A stretch of DNA of 64,000 bases from Blochmannia endosymbiont of Camponotus sp. (GCF_023586085.1 NZ_CP097757.1:1-64000); one strand, 5' to 3'; shown: positions 26,877 through 38,582, numbered from the stretch's first letter. Numbers and translations are program-made. Notes: generated by a model from the sequence alone, not told the origin.

Positions 26877-28592
26877 ATGATTTCAGGAATTTCAGTATCA
26901 CCTGGCATCGCCTTCGGAAAAGCGTTGCTATTGCAAGAAAAAAAAATTCTCATTAATTCAGAAAAAATTGCTATTAATTCTATTAAACAAGAAATAAATC
27001 GATTTATTTCTGGACGCACTGAAACTTCTAGACAATTAAAAGAAATTAAAAATAAAATAAAAAACCAATTAGACTCGAAAAAAGAAGCTATTTTTGAAGG
27101 CCATATCATCTTATTAGAAGATGAGGAACTTGAACAAGATATCGTCACTCTTATTAAAGAAGAACTATTTAGCGCAGATGCTGCTGTGTATTCAGTGATT
27201 GAAACCCAAGCAAAAGCCTTAGAAAAACTAGAAGATGAATATTTGAAAGAACGTGCCACCGACGTGCGAGATATTGGCAATCGTTTATTAAAAAATATTT
27301 TAGGGATCCCAATTATCGACTTAAACACAATCACTGAAGAAGTAATAATTATTGCTGTAGATCTTAGCCCATCAGAAACGGCTCAACTAAATTTAAAAAA
27401 AGTGTTAGGATTTATCACTGATGCCGGAGGAAAAACCTCACACACTTCTATCATGGCTCGTTCTTTAGAATTACCAGCCATTGTAGGAACGGGTATGATC
27501 ACGAAACAAGTTTCTAACGGAGACTTTATAATACTTGATGCCTTAAACAATAAAATTTACATTAATCCAACCCCAAACATCATTAAAAATATCAATATAT
27601 TAAAAGAAAAATATATTTCTGAAAAATATGAGTTAACTAAATTCAAATATCTTCCAGCGATTACTCTTGACGAGCATCAAGTACGAGTATGTGCCAATAT
27701 CGGAGATACAACACACGATATCATTAGAGCCAAAGAAAATGGAGCTGAAGGAATAGGATTATATAGAACTGAATTTTTATTTATGAACCGTAATACATTA
27801 CCTGCAGAAGAAGAACAATTTCAAGCTTATAAAAAAGCAGCTGAATCAATGATTAATCAAGCTGTAATCATACGTATTATGGATATTGGAGGTGATAAAA
27901 ATTTGCCTTATATGAATCTTCCAAACGAAGAAAATCCATTTCTTGGATGGCGTGCAATTCGCATAATGTTAGATAGAAAAGACATACTGCATACCCAATT
28001 ACGTGCTATCTTGCGCGCTTCTTTTTTTGGTAAATTACGTATAATGTATCCTATGATTATTTCTGTAGAAGAAATAAAAACCTTAAATACAGAACTAAAT
28101 TTATTAAAAAAACAACTACGTAAAGAAGAAATAAAATTCGACGAAAATATTAAAGTAGGGATTATGATCGAAACTCCCGCTTCTGCAATCATCGCACATC
28201 ATTTAATTAAGGAAGTAGATTTTTTTAGTATCGGAACCAATGATTTGACACAATACACTCTTGCAGTAGATCGTGGCAACAAATTAATATCTCATTTGTA
28301 TAATCCTATATCTCCATCTATTTTAATATTAATCAAAAAAGTAATCGAAGCTTCACATTCTGCAGGAAAATGGACAGCTATGTGTGGAGAAATGGCAGGA
28401 GATGAGCGTACTACTTTGCTATTATTAGGAATGGGGTTAGATGAGTTTAGTATGAGCTCCATATCCATTCCACGAATTAAAAAAATAATCCGTAATTCAT
28501 ATTATCATGATGCAAAAAAAATAGCTAAAAAAGCATTAAGTTATTCAACTACAGAATCAATAATGCATTTACTTATGCAGAACAAACAATAA
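26877..28592 (+). CDS. ptsI: Phosphoenolpyruvate--protein phosphotransferase (enzyme I)
   Basis: First PTS enzyme; takes phosphate from PEP and passes it to HPr. The phospho-histidine is in [13 protein letters not shown]. The PEP-domain blocks [30 protein letters not shown] and MCGEMAGDE (with the active-site Cys) are intact. It is 571 aa against 575. It forms an operon with ptsH. The crr gene that normally follows is absent, so any permease or IIA partner must be encoded elsewhere. Confidence 0.97.
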   Translation: MISGISVSPGIAFGKALLLQEKKILINSEKIAINSIKQEINRFISGRTETSRQLKEIKNKIKNQLDSKKEAIFEGHIILLEDEELEQDIVTLIKEELFSADAAVYSVIETQAKALEKLEDEYLKERATDVRDIGNRLLKNILGIPIIDLNTITEEVIIIAVDLSPSETAQLNLKKVLGFITDAGGKTSHTSIMARSLELPAIVGTGMITKQVSNGDFIILDALNNKIYINPTPNIIKNINILKEKYISEKYELTKFKYLPAITLDEHQVRVCANIGDTTHDIIRAKENGAEGIGLYRTEFLFMNRNTLPAEEEQFQAYKKAAESMINQAVIIRIMDIGGDKNLPYMNLPNEENPFLGWRAIRIMLDRKDILHTQLRAILRASFFGKLRIMYPMIISVEEIKTLNTELNLLKKQLRKEEIKFDENIKVGIMIETPASAIIAHHLIKEVDFFSIGTNDLTQYTLAVDRGNKLISHLYNPISPSILILIKKVIEASHSAGKWTAMCGEMAGDERTTLLLLGMGLDEFSMSSISIPRIKKIIRNSYYHDAKKIAKKALSYSTTESIMHLLMQNKQ

Positions 28593-29068
28593 TATATCCG
28601 TATCAAAACAGACCTAAGTTATGTAATATCAATTTTTTAATTAAAACGCAATCTACTACCATGAAAATATAACCTCAAAAACTAATAACTTACAAGTCTA
28701 TTAGCTACACAATCTGTGAAAATTTCATCTATATTAATACACATACTTATAAATAAAAACAACAAAAATATATAGACTATAAATTTACACCGTCCAATAT
28801 ATATTCCTATACAAAATATTTTCACTACTTGCCCTATATAATTTTAATAATTTCCTTTACTAGCTGTTTACTCAACTATCTATGAAACTTATAATTCACG
28901 CACGCATAAAAACCAAGTCTTTCTATATGCAGCACTCAAATCTAAGAACATTGTGAAATTATTCATATATCCAGAGGCCCGCATAAATAAAACTTGTGTC
29001 AATGGTTATTTGCATCTTTATCTTTTAGTATCATTAAATCAAAAGAAAAAGAATGTTATTACTTACAC
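28593..29068. other. Gene-free spacer at the crr/cysM position
   Basis: ptsI and cysA converge on this 476-bp stretch. E. coli has crr (169 aa product) and cysM nearby. No frame or motif of either could be recognised on either strand. Confidence 0.5.
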
Positions 29069-30136
29069 TTACAATGCCATTTCTCCCGAAAATAATCGCG
29101 CATTGCGTCCGCTTAAATAACAACATGATCCACGTTCCGGAATACCAAAAATATCCTTAATCCCTAAAATTATAGTCAACAAACCTTGGTGCCATCCCAA
29201 AGGTTCTACACTTAATTGCCAATAAAATCCATGTAAACTAACATTAACAATTTTAGCTGGTAACGGATGCAGTACATTAGATTCTTTACTAATATCCATT
29301 TCCCAGGGGCGAAAAAATAATTCTACTTTTCCCTGTAAAGCAGGCACGTATGGTAAAGACCAATGATAAGAACCAATAGATAATTCTGAGCCGCATACTA
29401 TTCCTTGTAAACAGTTAACTTCACTTAAAAACTCTAAAACAAAACGAGTAGCTGGAACACACCAAATATCTTTAGGTGTACCTATTTGCTCAATAATCCC
29501 TCGGTTCATAACCACTATTCTATTAGCAACTTCCATCGCTTCCTCTTGATCATGCGTAACAAAAACACTAGTAAATTTAAATTCACTATGCAATCTACGA
29601 AGCCAACGACGTAATTCTTTCCTAACTTGAGTATCTAATGCCCCAAAAGGCTCATCTAATAGCAAGATTTCTGGTTTAATTGCTAAAGAACGAGCTAGAG
29701 CTACACGTTGTTTTTGCCCTCCAGAAAGTTGCGCTGGATATCTATTACCTAAACCTTCTAATTGCACCATAGTTAACAACTGCATAACTTTTTTATTAAT
29801 TGCATGAGAACTTGGGCGTTTATGACGTGGTAACATTCTTATACCAAAAGAAATATTATCAGATACTGTCATATGACGAAATAAAGCATAATTTTGAAAA
29901 ACAAAACCAACATGACGATCACGTGCACCAAGCTGACTGACATCTTTACCTCTAAAACGTAAGCAACCACTATTGTGCTGTTCTAATCCAGCAATAATAC
30001 GTAATAATGTTGTCTTACCAGAACCAGACGGCCCCAACAATGCTATAATTTCTCCAGATGCAATATGTAAAGAAATATTAGTTAGTACTTTGTCATGACC
30101 AAAAAATTTAGTGATCCCATCCACTTCAATACTCAT
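29069..30136 (-). CDS. cysA: Sulfate/thiosulfate ABC transporter ATP-binding protein
   Basis: ATPase that powers sulfate import. The Walker A motif is GPSGSGKTTL at residues 36-45. The signature is LSGGQKQRVALARSLA and Walker B is ILLLDEPFGALD, followed by FVTHDQEEAM. The C-terminal regulatory domain follows (FFRPWEMDIS). It is 355 aa against 365 in E. coli. It is last in a tight minus-strand operon cysP-T-W-A, 22 bp after cysW. Confidence 0.97.
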   Translation of the reverse strand: MSIEVDGITKFFGHDKVLTNISLHIASGEIIALLGPSGSGKTTLLRIIAGLEQHNSGCLRFRGKDVSQLGARDRHVGFVFQNYALFRHMTVSDNISFGIRMLPRHKRPSSHAINKKVMQLLTMVQLEGLGNRYPAQLSGGQKQRVALARSLAIKPEILLLDEPFGALDTQVRKELRRWLRRLHSEFKFTSVFVTHDQEEAMEVANRIVVMNRGIIEQIGTPKDIWCVPATRFVLEFLSEVNCLQGIVCGSELSIGSYHWSLPYVPALQGKVELFFRPWEMDISKESNVLHPLPAKIVNVSLHGFYWQLSVEPLGWHQGLLTIILGIKDIFGIPERGSCCYLSGRNARLFSGEMAL

Positions 30137-30158
30137 TTCTTATCCCTGGCCACAAATA

Positions 30159-31013
30159 TTAATTCATACGTTTCACACGACTTTGTAAGTAATTCTTTAT
30201 ACACAACATAATAATTGAAATAGAAGCTAATAATGATGCGGCAATAAATGCACCAACAGTATTATAATCTTGGTATAATAATTCTACATATAATGATAAG
30301 GTATATGTTTCACCACGTATCAACCCTGATACTATGGATACTGCTCCAAATTCACCAATAGCACGAGCATTAGTTAAGATGGCGCCATATAATAAAGCCC
30401 AACGAATATTTGGAAAAGTGACATAACGAAACATCATCCAACCAGAAGCCCCAAGCAGTACTGCCGCCTCATCTTCCTGTCTTCCTCTATTTACCATCAC
30501 CGGAACAAGCTCATGTACTATAAAAGGACAAGTGACAAAAATAGTAACTAACACTACTCCTAGCCATGTAAATATTATTTGTATATTATAAAAATCTAGC
30601 CAATTTGCTATTACATTATCATTTGTATAAAGTAACAGATATAACAATCCAGCAATTACTGGAGAAACAGCAATAGGTATATTTAAACAGACTAATAAAA
30701 GTTGCCTTCCATAAAATTTAAAACGAGTTACTAACCAAGCCATCAACACTCCAAAAAATATGTTGATAGGCACAGTAAACAACACTACAACAACCGTTAA
30801 AAAAATTGCATGTATCATGTCTTTATCAATCAAATTTACTCTGACTACTTTTAGTCCTTCTGAAAAAGCAGATACAAAAATAACAATTAAAGGAACTAAC
30901 AATAACACTGTTGATATAAACATAGTTAAACTAATTAAAACCCATTGGCTCAATGTAATACGACTAGTATAACTATTATTTCTATTTACATAATTATTAA
31001 ATATGTTTATCAC
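30159..31013 (-). CDS. cysW: Sulfate/thiosulfate ABC transporter permease CysW
   Basis: Inner-membrane permease with about six helices, pairing with CysT. The ABC-interaction motif EDEAAVLLGASGWMMFRYVTFP is intact, as is NARAIGEFGAVSIVSG. It is 284 aa against 291. It starts with GTG, which shares one base with the stop of cysT (TAGTG), implying coupling. Confidence 0.96.
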   Translation of the reverse strand: MINIFNNYVNRNNSYTSRITLSQWVLISLTMFISTVLLLVPLIVIFVSAFSEGLKVVRVNLIDKDMIHAIFLTVVVVLFTVPINIFFGVLMAWLVTRFKFYGRQLLLVCLNIPIAVSPVIAGLLYLLLYTNDNVIANWLDFYNIQIIFTWLGVVLVTIFVTCPFIVHELVPVMVNRGRQEDEAAVLLGASGWMMFRYVTFPNIRWALLYGAILTNARAIGEFGAVSIVSGLIRGETYTLSLYVELLYQDYNTVGAFIAASLLASISIIMLCIKNYLQSRVKRMN

Positions 31014-31846
31014 TAAAATCCTTTAAACCTCTGATTTATTCGCAATTGAAACATATTAGTAAACAATAACAATAATAAAGAAATAATCAAAATTACAGAA
31101 GCAATAGCGCTAGCTGCTGGATAATCAAATTCTTGTAAACGAATAAAAATAATTAAGGATATTACCTCGTTCTTCCATGCAATATTCCCAGCAATAAAAA
31201 TGACTGCACCAAATTCACCTAAGCTTCGGATAAAAGATAACACTACACCAGATAACCAAGCTGGCGCAAATTCCGGAAAAATGATATTAGAAAAAATTTG
31301 CCAATGACCAGCCCCAAGAGTCTTTGCTACTTCTTCATATTCTTCAGCAAACTCCTCTAATACTGGCTGTATCGTACGTACTACAAATGGAATACTTGTA
31401 AAAATCATAGCAATAGATATTCCTACCCACGTATATGACACTGTAATACCTACTCTAGATAACCAACTACCATACCAGCCTGATGTTGAAAATAATGTTG
31501 CTAAAGTTAATCCTGCTACTGCAGTAGGTAAAGCAAAAGGCAAATCTATTAATGCATCTAATAATTTCTTACCAGGAAATTGATATCTAGTTATTACCCA
31601 TGATACTAACATACCAAATACAGCATTAAATAATGTTGCTAATCCAGCAGATAATAAAGTAACTTTATAAGAAACTAATAATGCTGGATCTGTAATTATA
31701 TCCCAATATTGATAAAAATTCATTTGAGATAATTGCATCACTAATGCACTCAAAGGTAATAATAAAATCAAACAAACAAACAACAAACTGCTGCCAAGAG
31801 CTATACCAAATCCAGGTAACACATATTTAACTGAAAAAAATAACAT
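31013..31846 (-). CDS. cysT: Sulfate/thiosulfate ABC transporter permease CysT (CysU)
   Basis: Second sulfate permease subunit. Conserved blocks are LLDALIDLPFALPTAVAGLT, the EEYEEVAKTLGAGHWQIF coupling loop and RSLGEFGAVIFIAGNIAW. I chose ATG 31846 (277 aa, identical to E. coli length). Its A overlaps the cysP stop (TGATG). The TTG one codon upstream is less likely. Confidence 0.96.
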   Translation of the reverse strand: MLFFSVKYVLPGFGIALGSSLLFVCLILLLPLSALVMQLSQMNFYQYWDIITDPALLVSYKVTLLSAGLATLFNAVFGMLVSWVITRYQFPGKKLLDALIDLPFALPTAVAGLTLATLFSTSGWYGSWLSRVGITVSYTWVGISIAMIFTSIPFVVRTIQPVLEEFAEEYEEVAKTLGAGHWQIFSNIIFPEFAPAWLSGVVLSFIRSLGEFGAVIFIAGNIAWKNEVISLIIFIRLQEFDYPAASAIASVILIISLLLLLFTNMFQLRINQRFKGF

Positions 31847-32868
31847 CAACGATATCCTACTGATAATAATTTATCTAATTCACCGCCACGCCTGAAATGT
31901 GTCTCCATAAGAATATTCCAATTACCATACTGATCCTCGATCCTAAATAATTGACTCTTAACAGATTTATTCTGATAGATTGGAATAACATCCATTGTAT
32001 TTACACGATATCCAAACTTAGTAATAATCTTTTGCGCTGGAGGAGTATACAAATAATTTAAATAAGCTTGTGCTACATTTTTAGTTCCATTGCGGATAAC
32101 GTTTCTATCTATCCAAGTCACTGGAAATTCCACTAAAACATTAGGTTTAGGTATCACAATATCATAGTTACTAGATCCATGTTGCTTCTGTACTAATTTT
32201 GCTTCAGATTCAAAATTAATTAATACATCTCCCTGATTTCGATCAATAAAAGTAGAAGTAGCAGCACGCCCTCCAGTATCAAATACTACTACATTTTGTA
32301 AAAACTTTTGCATCCAAAATCTAGTTTGCTCTATATTTCCGTTACTATTTTTAAAAAATACATTCCAAGCAGCTAAATAAGTATAGCGGCCATTTCCAGA
32401 AGTTTTAGGATTAGGAAATACTATCTTCAACCCCTCATTAGTTAAATCATGCCAATTATAAATTCCTTTTGGATTTCCTTTTCTTACCAAAAAAGCCATA
32501 GTTGAATAAAATGGCGAACTATGATTAGGCAATCGATCTTGCCAATCTTCAGGAATTAATTTCCCACGGTCATATAAAATTTGTACATCTATTACCTGAT
32601 TATAAGTAACCACATCTGCACGCAAACCTTGTAATATAGCCATAGCTTGCCTGGTAGATCCTGCATGAGACTGCCGAATAATTAGTGTGTCTTCAGGATT
32701 TTTATCCTTCCAATGTTTAATAAAATTAGAATTAATCTCTAAAAACAATTCTCTAGATACATCATACGAACTGTTTAATAAAACAGTCCCAAAAACTGAA
32801 GCATAAAAAATATAATACAATAGCACTGTTGCTCTAATTGTTTTTAAAAAAATACGTACAATAATCAT
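31846..32868 (-). CDS. cysP: Thiosulfate/sulfate-binding periplasmic protein
   Basis: Captures sulfate or thiosulfate in the periplasm for CysTWA. The N-terminal signal peptide (about 30 residues, basic then hydrophobic) precedes LLNSSYDVSREL, which matches mature E. coli CysP. IRQSHAGSTRQAMAILQG, ADVVTYNQVIDVQILYD and NPKTSGNGRYTYLAAW are conserved. It is 340 aa. CysP rather than Sbp is called from the LLNSSYDVSREL start and operon position. Confidence 0.95.
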   Translation of the reverse strand: MIIVRIFLKTIRATVLLYYIFYASVFGTVLLNSSYDVSRELFLEINSNFIKHWKDKNPEDTLIIRQSHAGSTRQAMAILQGLRADVVTYNQVIDVQILYDRGKLIPEDWQDRLPNHSSPFYSTMAFLVRKGNPKGIYNWHDLTNEGLKIVFPNPKTSGNGRYTYLAAWNVFFKNSNGNIEQTRFWMQKFLQNVVVFDTGGRAATSTFIDRNQGDVLINFESEAKLVQKQHGSSNYDIVIPKPNVLVEFPVTWIDRNVIRNGTKNVAQAYLNYLYTPPAQKIITKFGYRVNTMDVIPIYQNKSVKSQLFRIEDQYGNWNILMETHFRRGGELDKLLSVGYR

Positions 32869-34791
32869 TTATATCCACATATAAACATGATTAATAAAAT
32901 AGAATTTCTTTTATTCCAAAGAAATATGATATATTATGTATACAATTGTGAAATAGATCGTATGTAAATATATATTTACATAAAATTTAATTAACCAATT
33001 ACTGGTATACAAGTAATATTATTTATAATGTAGAAATTAATTTATAACTAATAATTTATTAATTAATAAAAATTTACGTTTTTGTATATTTAAAAAATAA
33101 ACCACTACAATAATGAAACGATTATTAATTTGTAATAAAATATAAAATATTTCCATATATTTATTTTTAAAATAAATCAAACGATCATTTTATAACAAAA
33201 TCAACAATTAAAATGATTCTACACAAAAATAAAAAATTTTCTTCATTAATACAATCGAAACCTAAAATAACTATATAACAATTATATGAATTAAAATTCG
33301 AATCAAAATATTTTATTTTAATAAATAAAATATCTACATATGATTATATCGCTATATGAAAACTCATATATAATTAATTATTTTATATACCTAAACAAGT
33401 AGTTTTAAAATAAAATACCCATCTTAAGATTTAATAAAAAATTATTTAAGAATTAATTCATGTATGCATTACATAATATTTAAACTATTATTCAATAAAC
33501 ATTACAATCAATTATTTAATATCAAAAATAAATCACATCTTTTATTTTGTTAATCTAGAATTACCATCTCATTTATTACAATAATATATATACAACCTAA
33601 TATACTCTTATGCAATCTAGAAATTAATAACTCTTTTAATTGAATGCGACAACGCAATTATACTGTTACTATTTTGATAGAACATCCTATATAAAGGATT
33701 GCATAAACAATTTAATTAAAAAATAAGATAAAAATACCAACCAAATCCCATCAACTAAACTATATTAATGAGATATAAAATAATCATGATGATTCAATAA
33801 TTACTATCGCTATCCCATTATAAATACTCATTACTAAGCAGTGATTCATCAATCAAATAATTCAAAAATAGCCTATAGCATAAACAAAACTTAATATCAT
33901 TAATTACAATAATCTACGTAACACTATCGTCATTAATGCATCTCTTATTTAAAAATAAATGTTACTACTTTTAGTATATATTCCCTTAATATATATTCTA
34001 TCCTATACTAGAAATAAATCATATATACACTTATACAATCAAAAAATTAATAGTAAATATAAATATTAAAATTTTTTAAAAAAATATCTAAATACATATC
34101 TACTGACTCAAAAAATAACATCGTTTATTACAAATATATGATAACAAAAAATATAATAAATTAATCAAAATTAATCACTAAACATACAGAGGCATCTAAT
34201 ATTATTATTAACATTGATACTACTTTTCAAAAATACATTATAAGTAACATAAGAATTAAAAATAATAACAACATCCAATTCAATTTAATTGATATTACTC
34301 CCTTTTAACTAAAACCATGTACATATCTAAAACCAAATATATATTTTAATTTATGTATTTTAAATTTTATTTACAATGAGTACTATTAATATATTTATCA
34401 AATAAATATAATATTCATAATCACATCATTACGTGAAAAATAATTAAAAATTATTCTTGCTATAAACAATATTACTATCATATGATTAATATCAACATCA
34501 ATTAACTGTCATACGGATAAATAAATTATAAATACAATTAAATGTAATTGCATAATTATTATCCTAAAACTACTAGAACATTAGCTTTTTTAAATATATA
34601 GATTCCTAAATATTTTTGTTTCCTATTGTAGATAAAATATTTAATAAACTTATTTTTATGTTATTCATTTTTAAAACATAATAAAAATAACATAACTATG
34701 TAAAAATAATTTAACACACTCAACAATTCTCTATAAAAAGACGATGTTTTAATAATTTGTTAATTAAAATTTAATATTAGGAAAACACTTT
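32869..34791. other. 1.9-kb gene-free region between cysP and tktB
   Basis: The longest non-coding stretch here. E. coli has ucpA, eut genes, maeB and talA in this interval. No frame above about 60 codons, no RNA gene and no domain motif could be recognised on either strand. It contains the promoters of the divergent cysP and tktB. Composition is extreme AT, with C over G in much of it but near balance at 32.9-33.1 kb. It is best read as decayed DNA. Confidence 0.6.
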
Positions 34792-36798
34792 ATGTTCACA
34801 AATAAAATATTAGCTAATGCTATACGTATACTAAGCATAGATGCTATACAACAGGCTAATTCCGGACACCCTGGTTGTCCTATGGGTATGGCTGATATTG
34901 CAGAAGTACTATGGAGGGATTACATGAACCATAATCCAAACAATCCAAATTGGATTAATCGAGATAGATTTGTTCTATCTAATGGACACGGATCAATGTT
35001 ATTGTATAGTATACTACATTTGACTGGATATTCCGTATTTATAGAAGATCTAAAAAATTTTAGACAGTTAAATTCTAAAACACCTGGACATCCAGAATAT
35101 GGACATACTGATGGAGTCGAAGTTACAACAGGACCGTTAGGGCAAGGATTAGCTAATGCTGTAGGATTAGCAATTGCTGAACGAACACTAGCAGCTCAAT
35201 TTAATCGTATGGAGTTTAATATCATTGATCACTATACTTATGTATTTTTAGGAGACGGGTGCATGATGGAGGGTATTTCTCATGAAGTTTGCTCATTAGC
35301 TGGAACTATGAAACTAAATAAATTGATTATGTTCTATGACAACAATGGTATTTCTATAGATGGTGATATAACAGAATGGTTCACGGATGATACTGCTATG
35401 CGATTTGAATCCTATGGATGGAATGTAATACGTAATATAAACGGACATAATAGAGATTCTATTAAAATTGCAATTGATCAAGCTAAATCCATATTAAATA
35501 AACCATCATTATTAATATGTGACACTATTATTGCTTTTGGATCGCCAAATAAAAGCGGCAAACACAGTGCACATGGCGCTCCGCTAGGACAAGAAGAAGT
35601 AGCTGCTACTCGAAAAATACTGAATTGGAATGAACCTCCATTTTTTATACCTAAAAAAATATATAAATTATGGAACGCTAAAATAATAGGTCAAGAAAAA
35701 GAAGATGCTTGGAAGAAATTATTTTGTCAATACACCCGTACTTATCCTGATTTAGCAAAAGAATTAATAAGACGAATAGAGCGAAAATTACCTAATGATT
35801 GGCACAAAAAAACACAAAAATTTATTGAAAACTTACAAATAAACCCTAAAAATATTGCTACACGTCAAGCTTCTCAAATTATAATTGAATCCTTTTCCAA
35901 AAAACTACCAGAGCTTTTTGGCGGATCTGCAGATTTAACACCCAGCAATTTAACAACTTGGTCACAATCTTCTTCTATCATGAAAAATACTGCTGGAAAT
36001 TATATTCATTACGGTGTACGAGAATTCGGTATGACTGCAATTGCTAACGGTATTGCTAATTATGGAGCTTTTTTGCCCTATACCGCTACATTTTTAACAT
36101 TTGTTGAATACGCACGTAACGCAGTTCGCATGGCGGCATTAATGAATAGTCATCATGTTATGATTTATACTCATGATTCTATTGGATTAGGAGAAGATGG
36201 TCCGACTCATCAGCCGATAGAACAATTATCAAATTTGCGTATGACCCCAAATTTAACAGTATGGCGCCCTTGTGATCAAGTAGAAACAGCAGTGGCTTGG
36301 AAATCTGCAATTGAACACCGTGGCCCGACTGCACTAATTTTATCTAGACAAAATCTTATACAACAAGAACGCACATCAACACAAATTAACAATATTTCTC
36401 GAGGAGGATACGTTCTTAAAGATTGCCAAGGCATACCTGAGTTAATTATAATTGCTACCGGGTCAGAAATAATACTAGCGATAAACTCATATCGCCGCTT
36501 AACCAATGAAGGATATAAAGTACGAGTTGTTTCCTTACCTTCTACTGACATATTTGATCAACAAGATGCATCATACCGTGAATACGTATTGCCTCATACA
36601 ATAACTAATAGATTAGCTATTGAGGCTAGTAGTAGTGATTATTGGTATAAATATGTTGGATTATGTGGTGAAATAATAGGTATGAATACATTTGGAAAAT
36701 CAGCCCCACCAAATCAACTATTTGAATTTTTTAACTTTACTGTCGATTATGTAATCGAAAAATCATATAAATTATTAAATAAATTTATTAATAAATAA
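34792..36798 (+). CDS. tktB: Transketolase
   Basis: Thiamine-diphosphate enzyme of the non-oxidative pentose phosphate pathway, moving two-carbon units between sugars and supplying erythrose-4-phosphate and ribose-5-phosphate. Conserved blocks are [20 protein letters not shown], the ThDP/metal motif [10 protein letters not shown], and [20 protein letters not shown]. It is 668 aa. The product is equally like TktA; the name tktB comes from its position before dapE. AGGA precedes the ATG by 8 nt. The usual upstream talA is missing here. Confidence 0.96.
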   Translation: MFTNKILANAIRILSIDAIQQANSGHPGCPMGMADIAEVLWRDYMNHNPNNPNWINRDRFVLSNGHGSMLLYSILHLTGYSVFIEDLKNFRQLNSKTPGHPEYGHTDGVEVTTGPLGQGLANAVGLAIAERTLAAQFNRMEFNIIDHYTYVFLGDGCMMEGISHEVCSLAGTMKLNKLIMFYDNNGISIDGDITEWFTDDTAMRFESYGWNVIRNINGHNRDSIKIAIDQAKSILNKPSLLICDTIIAFGSPNKSGKHSAHGAPLGQEEVAATRKILNWNEPPFFIPKKIYKLWNAKIIGQEKEDAWKKLFCQYTRTYPDLAKELIRRIERKLPNDWHKKTQKFIENLQINPKNIATRQASQIIIESFSKKLPELFGGSADLTPSNLTTWSQSSSIMKNTAGNYIHYGVREFGMTAIANGIANYGAFLPYTATFLTFVEYARNAVRMAALMNSHHVMIYTHDSIGLGEDGPTHQPIEQLSNLRMTPNLTVWRPCDQVETAVAWKSAIEHRGPTALILSRQNLIQQERTSTQINNISRGGYVLKDCQGIPELIIIATGSEIILAINSYRRLTNEGYKVRVVSLPSTDIFDQQDASYREYVLPHTITNRLAIEASSSDYWYKYVGLCGEIIGMNTFGKSAPPNQLFEFFNFTVDYVIEKSYKLLNKFINK

Positions 36799-36985
36799 GT
36801 AATAATAAAATTTTTTATGCGCAAAACTATGTCAGTGCTTTAATTTATGTAGTATGTATAATCAAAATATATACATCTAGCTTAATATGTAGATATATTA
36901 ATTGTATAAGTTTCAGAGTTTCAAATATGTAGCTCTTAAACTTAAAATATTTTAACCTGTAACTACTATAACAGGAGCATACAAT

Positions 36986-38134
36986 ATGAATTGTTCTACA
37001 TTAGAAATATTGGCTCAACAATTAATTAAACAACCATCGGTATGCCCAAGAAATAATAATTGCCATGAAATAATTATAGATTATTTACAAAAATTAAATT
37101 TTAACATAGAACTCATGCAATTTGATGATACTTTGAATATTTGGGCGTATCATGGAGACAAAAAACATAACACATTATTATTTCTTGGGCATACCGATGT
37201 GGTAGATCCTGGAAACCTACACTCCTGGAATTATCCCCCATTCTCAGGATTAATACATGATAATGTGTTGTACGGACGGGGTGCGGTAGATATGAAAGGT
37301 GCGTTAGCTGCTATGTTAGTTGCTTCCGATAATTTTATAAACAAACATCCTAATTATCAAGGCCGACTAGCATTTCTTATTACCTCTGATGAAGAAGGAA
37401 CTGGAATCAATGGAACTACAAAAGTTGTAGAATCTTTAATGATACGCAACGAACATATAGATTATTGCATAGTAGGCGAACCATCAAGTCAACATCAAAT
37501 AGGGGATGTTATAAAAAATGGAAGACGTGGTTCACTTACAGGAAAATTAAAAATATACGGATCACAAGGGCATGTCGCGTACCCCCAATTTTCAAAAAAC
37601 CCAATACATTTAGTTATTCCAATATTATCAAAGCTTTTAAATACTACATGGGATCAAGAAAAGAATGTATTCTTCCCCCCTACTACTATACAAATTACTA
37701 ATATTTATACGGACAATAACAATAATAATATTATACCTCATACAGTTACATTAGACTTTAATTTTCGCTTTAATAATAAATCTTCTGTTGAAGATATTAA
37801 AAAATGTATAAAAAAAATACTTGAATATCATTCTTTAACTTATGATATTAATTGGAAACTTTCTGCAGAACCTTATTTTAGCAATCCAGGGAAACTAACT
37901 AATGTTGTAGTCAATGTTATTAAATATTATCAAAAATTTGAACCTTGTTTAGAAACTACAGGGGGCACTTCTGATGGACGTTTCATAGCTAAAATGGGAG
38001 CAGAAGTTATAGAATTAGGTGCATGTAATCATACTATCCACAAAGTTAATGAATATATTGATTTAGCAGATCTAAAATTACTTAGTTCTATATATCAAAA
38101 AATAATAGAAAATATACTACTATATCAACAATAA
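36986..38134 (+). CDS. dapE: Succinyl-diaminopimelate desuccinylase
   Basis: Zinc-dependent amidase of the lysine/diaminopimelate pathway, serving both peptidoglycan and lysine. Metal and catalytic residues are seen in FLGHTDVVDPG (His), GRGAVDMKGALAAM (Asp), TSDEEGTG (Glu pair) and ELGACNHTIHKVNEY (His). It is 382 aa against 375. AGGAG lies 8 nt before the ATG. It faces bamC-dapA, so two lysine-pathway genes lie within 1.4 kb. Confidence 0.97.
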   Translation: MNCSTLEILAQQLIKQPSVCPRNNNCHEIIIDYLQKLNFNIELMQFDDTLNIWAYHGDKKHNTLLFLGHTDVVDPGNLHSWNYPPFSGLIHDNVLYGRGAVDMKGALAAMLVASDNFINKHPNYQGRLAFLITSDEEGTGINGTTKVVESLMIRNEHIDYCIVGEPSSQHQIGDVIKNGRRGSLTGKLKIYGSQGHVAYPQFSKNPIHLVIPILSKLLNTTWDQEKNVFFPPTTIQITNIYTDNNNNNIIPHTVTLDFNFRFNNKSSVEDIKKCIKKILEYHSLTYDINWKLSAEPYFSNPGKLTNVVVNVIKYYQKFEPCLETTGGTSDGRFIAKMGAEVIELGACNHTIHKVNEYIDLADLKLLSSIYQKIIENILLYQQ

Positions 38135-38137
38135 ATA

Positions 38138-38156
38138 TAACAGATATGATCTGTTA
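38138..38156. terminator. Hairpin just after dapE
   Basis: 8-bp perfect stem (38138-38145 and 38149-38156, TAACAGAT/ATCTGTTA) with a 3-nt loop, 3 bp past the dapE stop. The following TCTTTTAAT is only weakly T-rich, so an intrinsic terminator role is tentative. Confidence 0.5.
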
Positions 38157-38247
38157 CACGTCTTTTAATATAACTTTAACGATAAACATGTATATTCTGC
38201 ATACTTAAAAACATAACGATGAAAACTTTTTATTCGTTCTAATTTAG

Positions 38248-38562
38248 TTAATCTTCAGTGTTAATTAAACAAGATGTATGCGTTGTTTCTGTAGGCAATA
38301 CTACAGGAGGACATATATTTAATTTTTTACCTATTTTTTGAAAATTAGTGATATTAATGTCACTAATTTTTGGAATAACATAATCACCATATGATGTAGG
38401 TAATAAAATATCTAAATTTTCTGGTAAATTTAATTCCAACAAAGATACAGTATCTAAATATTCTAAATTTCCATTAAGTTTACAGCGATTTTCCTTATAT
38501 ATTTCAGAAGAACAACAAGCCGATAGCAATATCACACATAAAATCTCTAAAAAAGTTAACAT
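38248..38562 (-). CDS. bamC: Truncated outer-membrane assembly lipoprotein BamC (N-terminal segment only)
   Basis: BamC is a lipoprotein of the BAM complex that inserts outer-membrane beta-barrels. This frame gives only 104 aa, against 344 in E. coli. Visible are a short hydrophobic signal with lipobox LLSAC (Cys16) and a region aligning with the E. coli unstructured N-terminus: YLDTVSLLELNLPENL, LLPTSYGDYVIP, GKKLNICPPV. Both globular helix-grip domains are absent. AAGGG precedes the ATG, and it follows dapA by 20 bp as in E. coli. The signal lacks the usual basic residues at its front. It may be a functional minimal protein or a decaying gene. Confidence 0.85.
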   Translation of the reverse strand: MLTFLEILCVILLSACCSSEIYKENRCKLNGNLEYLDTVSLLELNLPENLDILLPTSYGDYVIPKISDINITNFQKIGKKLNICPPVVLPTETTHTSCLINTED

Positions 38563-38582
38563 TGCAACCCTTATATAAATAA

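Noticed and set aside
26849..27334. 161-codon minus-strand frame opposite ptsI
   Set aside because: Serine/phenylalanine-rich antisense artefact of the ptsI coding sequence.
28593..29068. Possible crr or cysM remnant
   Set aside because: No motif of either protein could be recognised in any frame.
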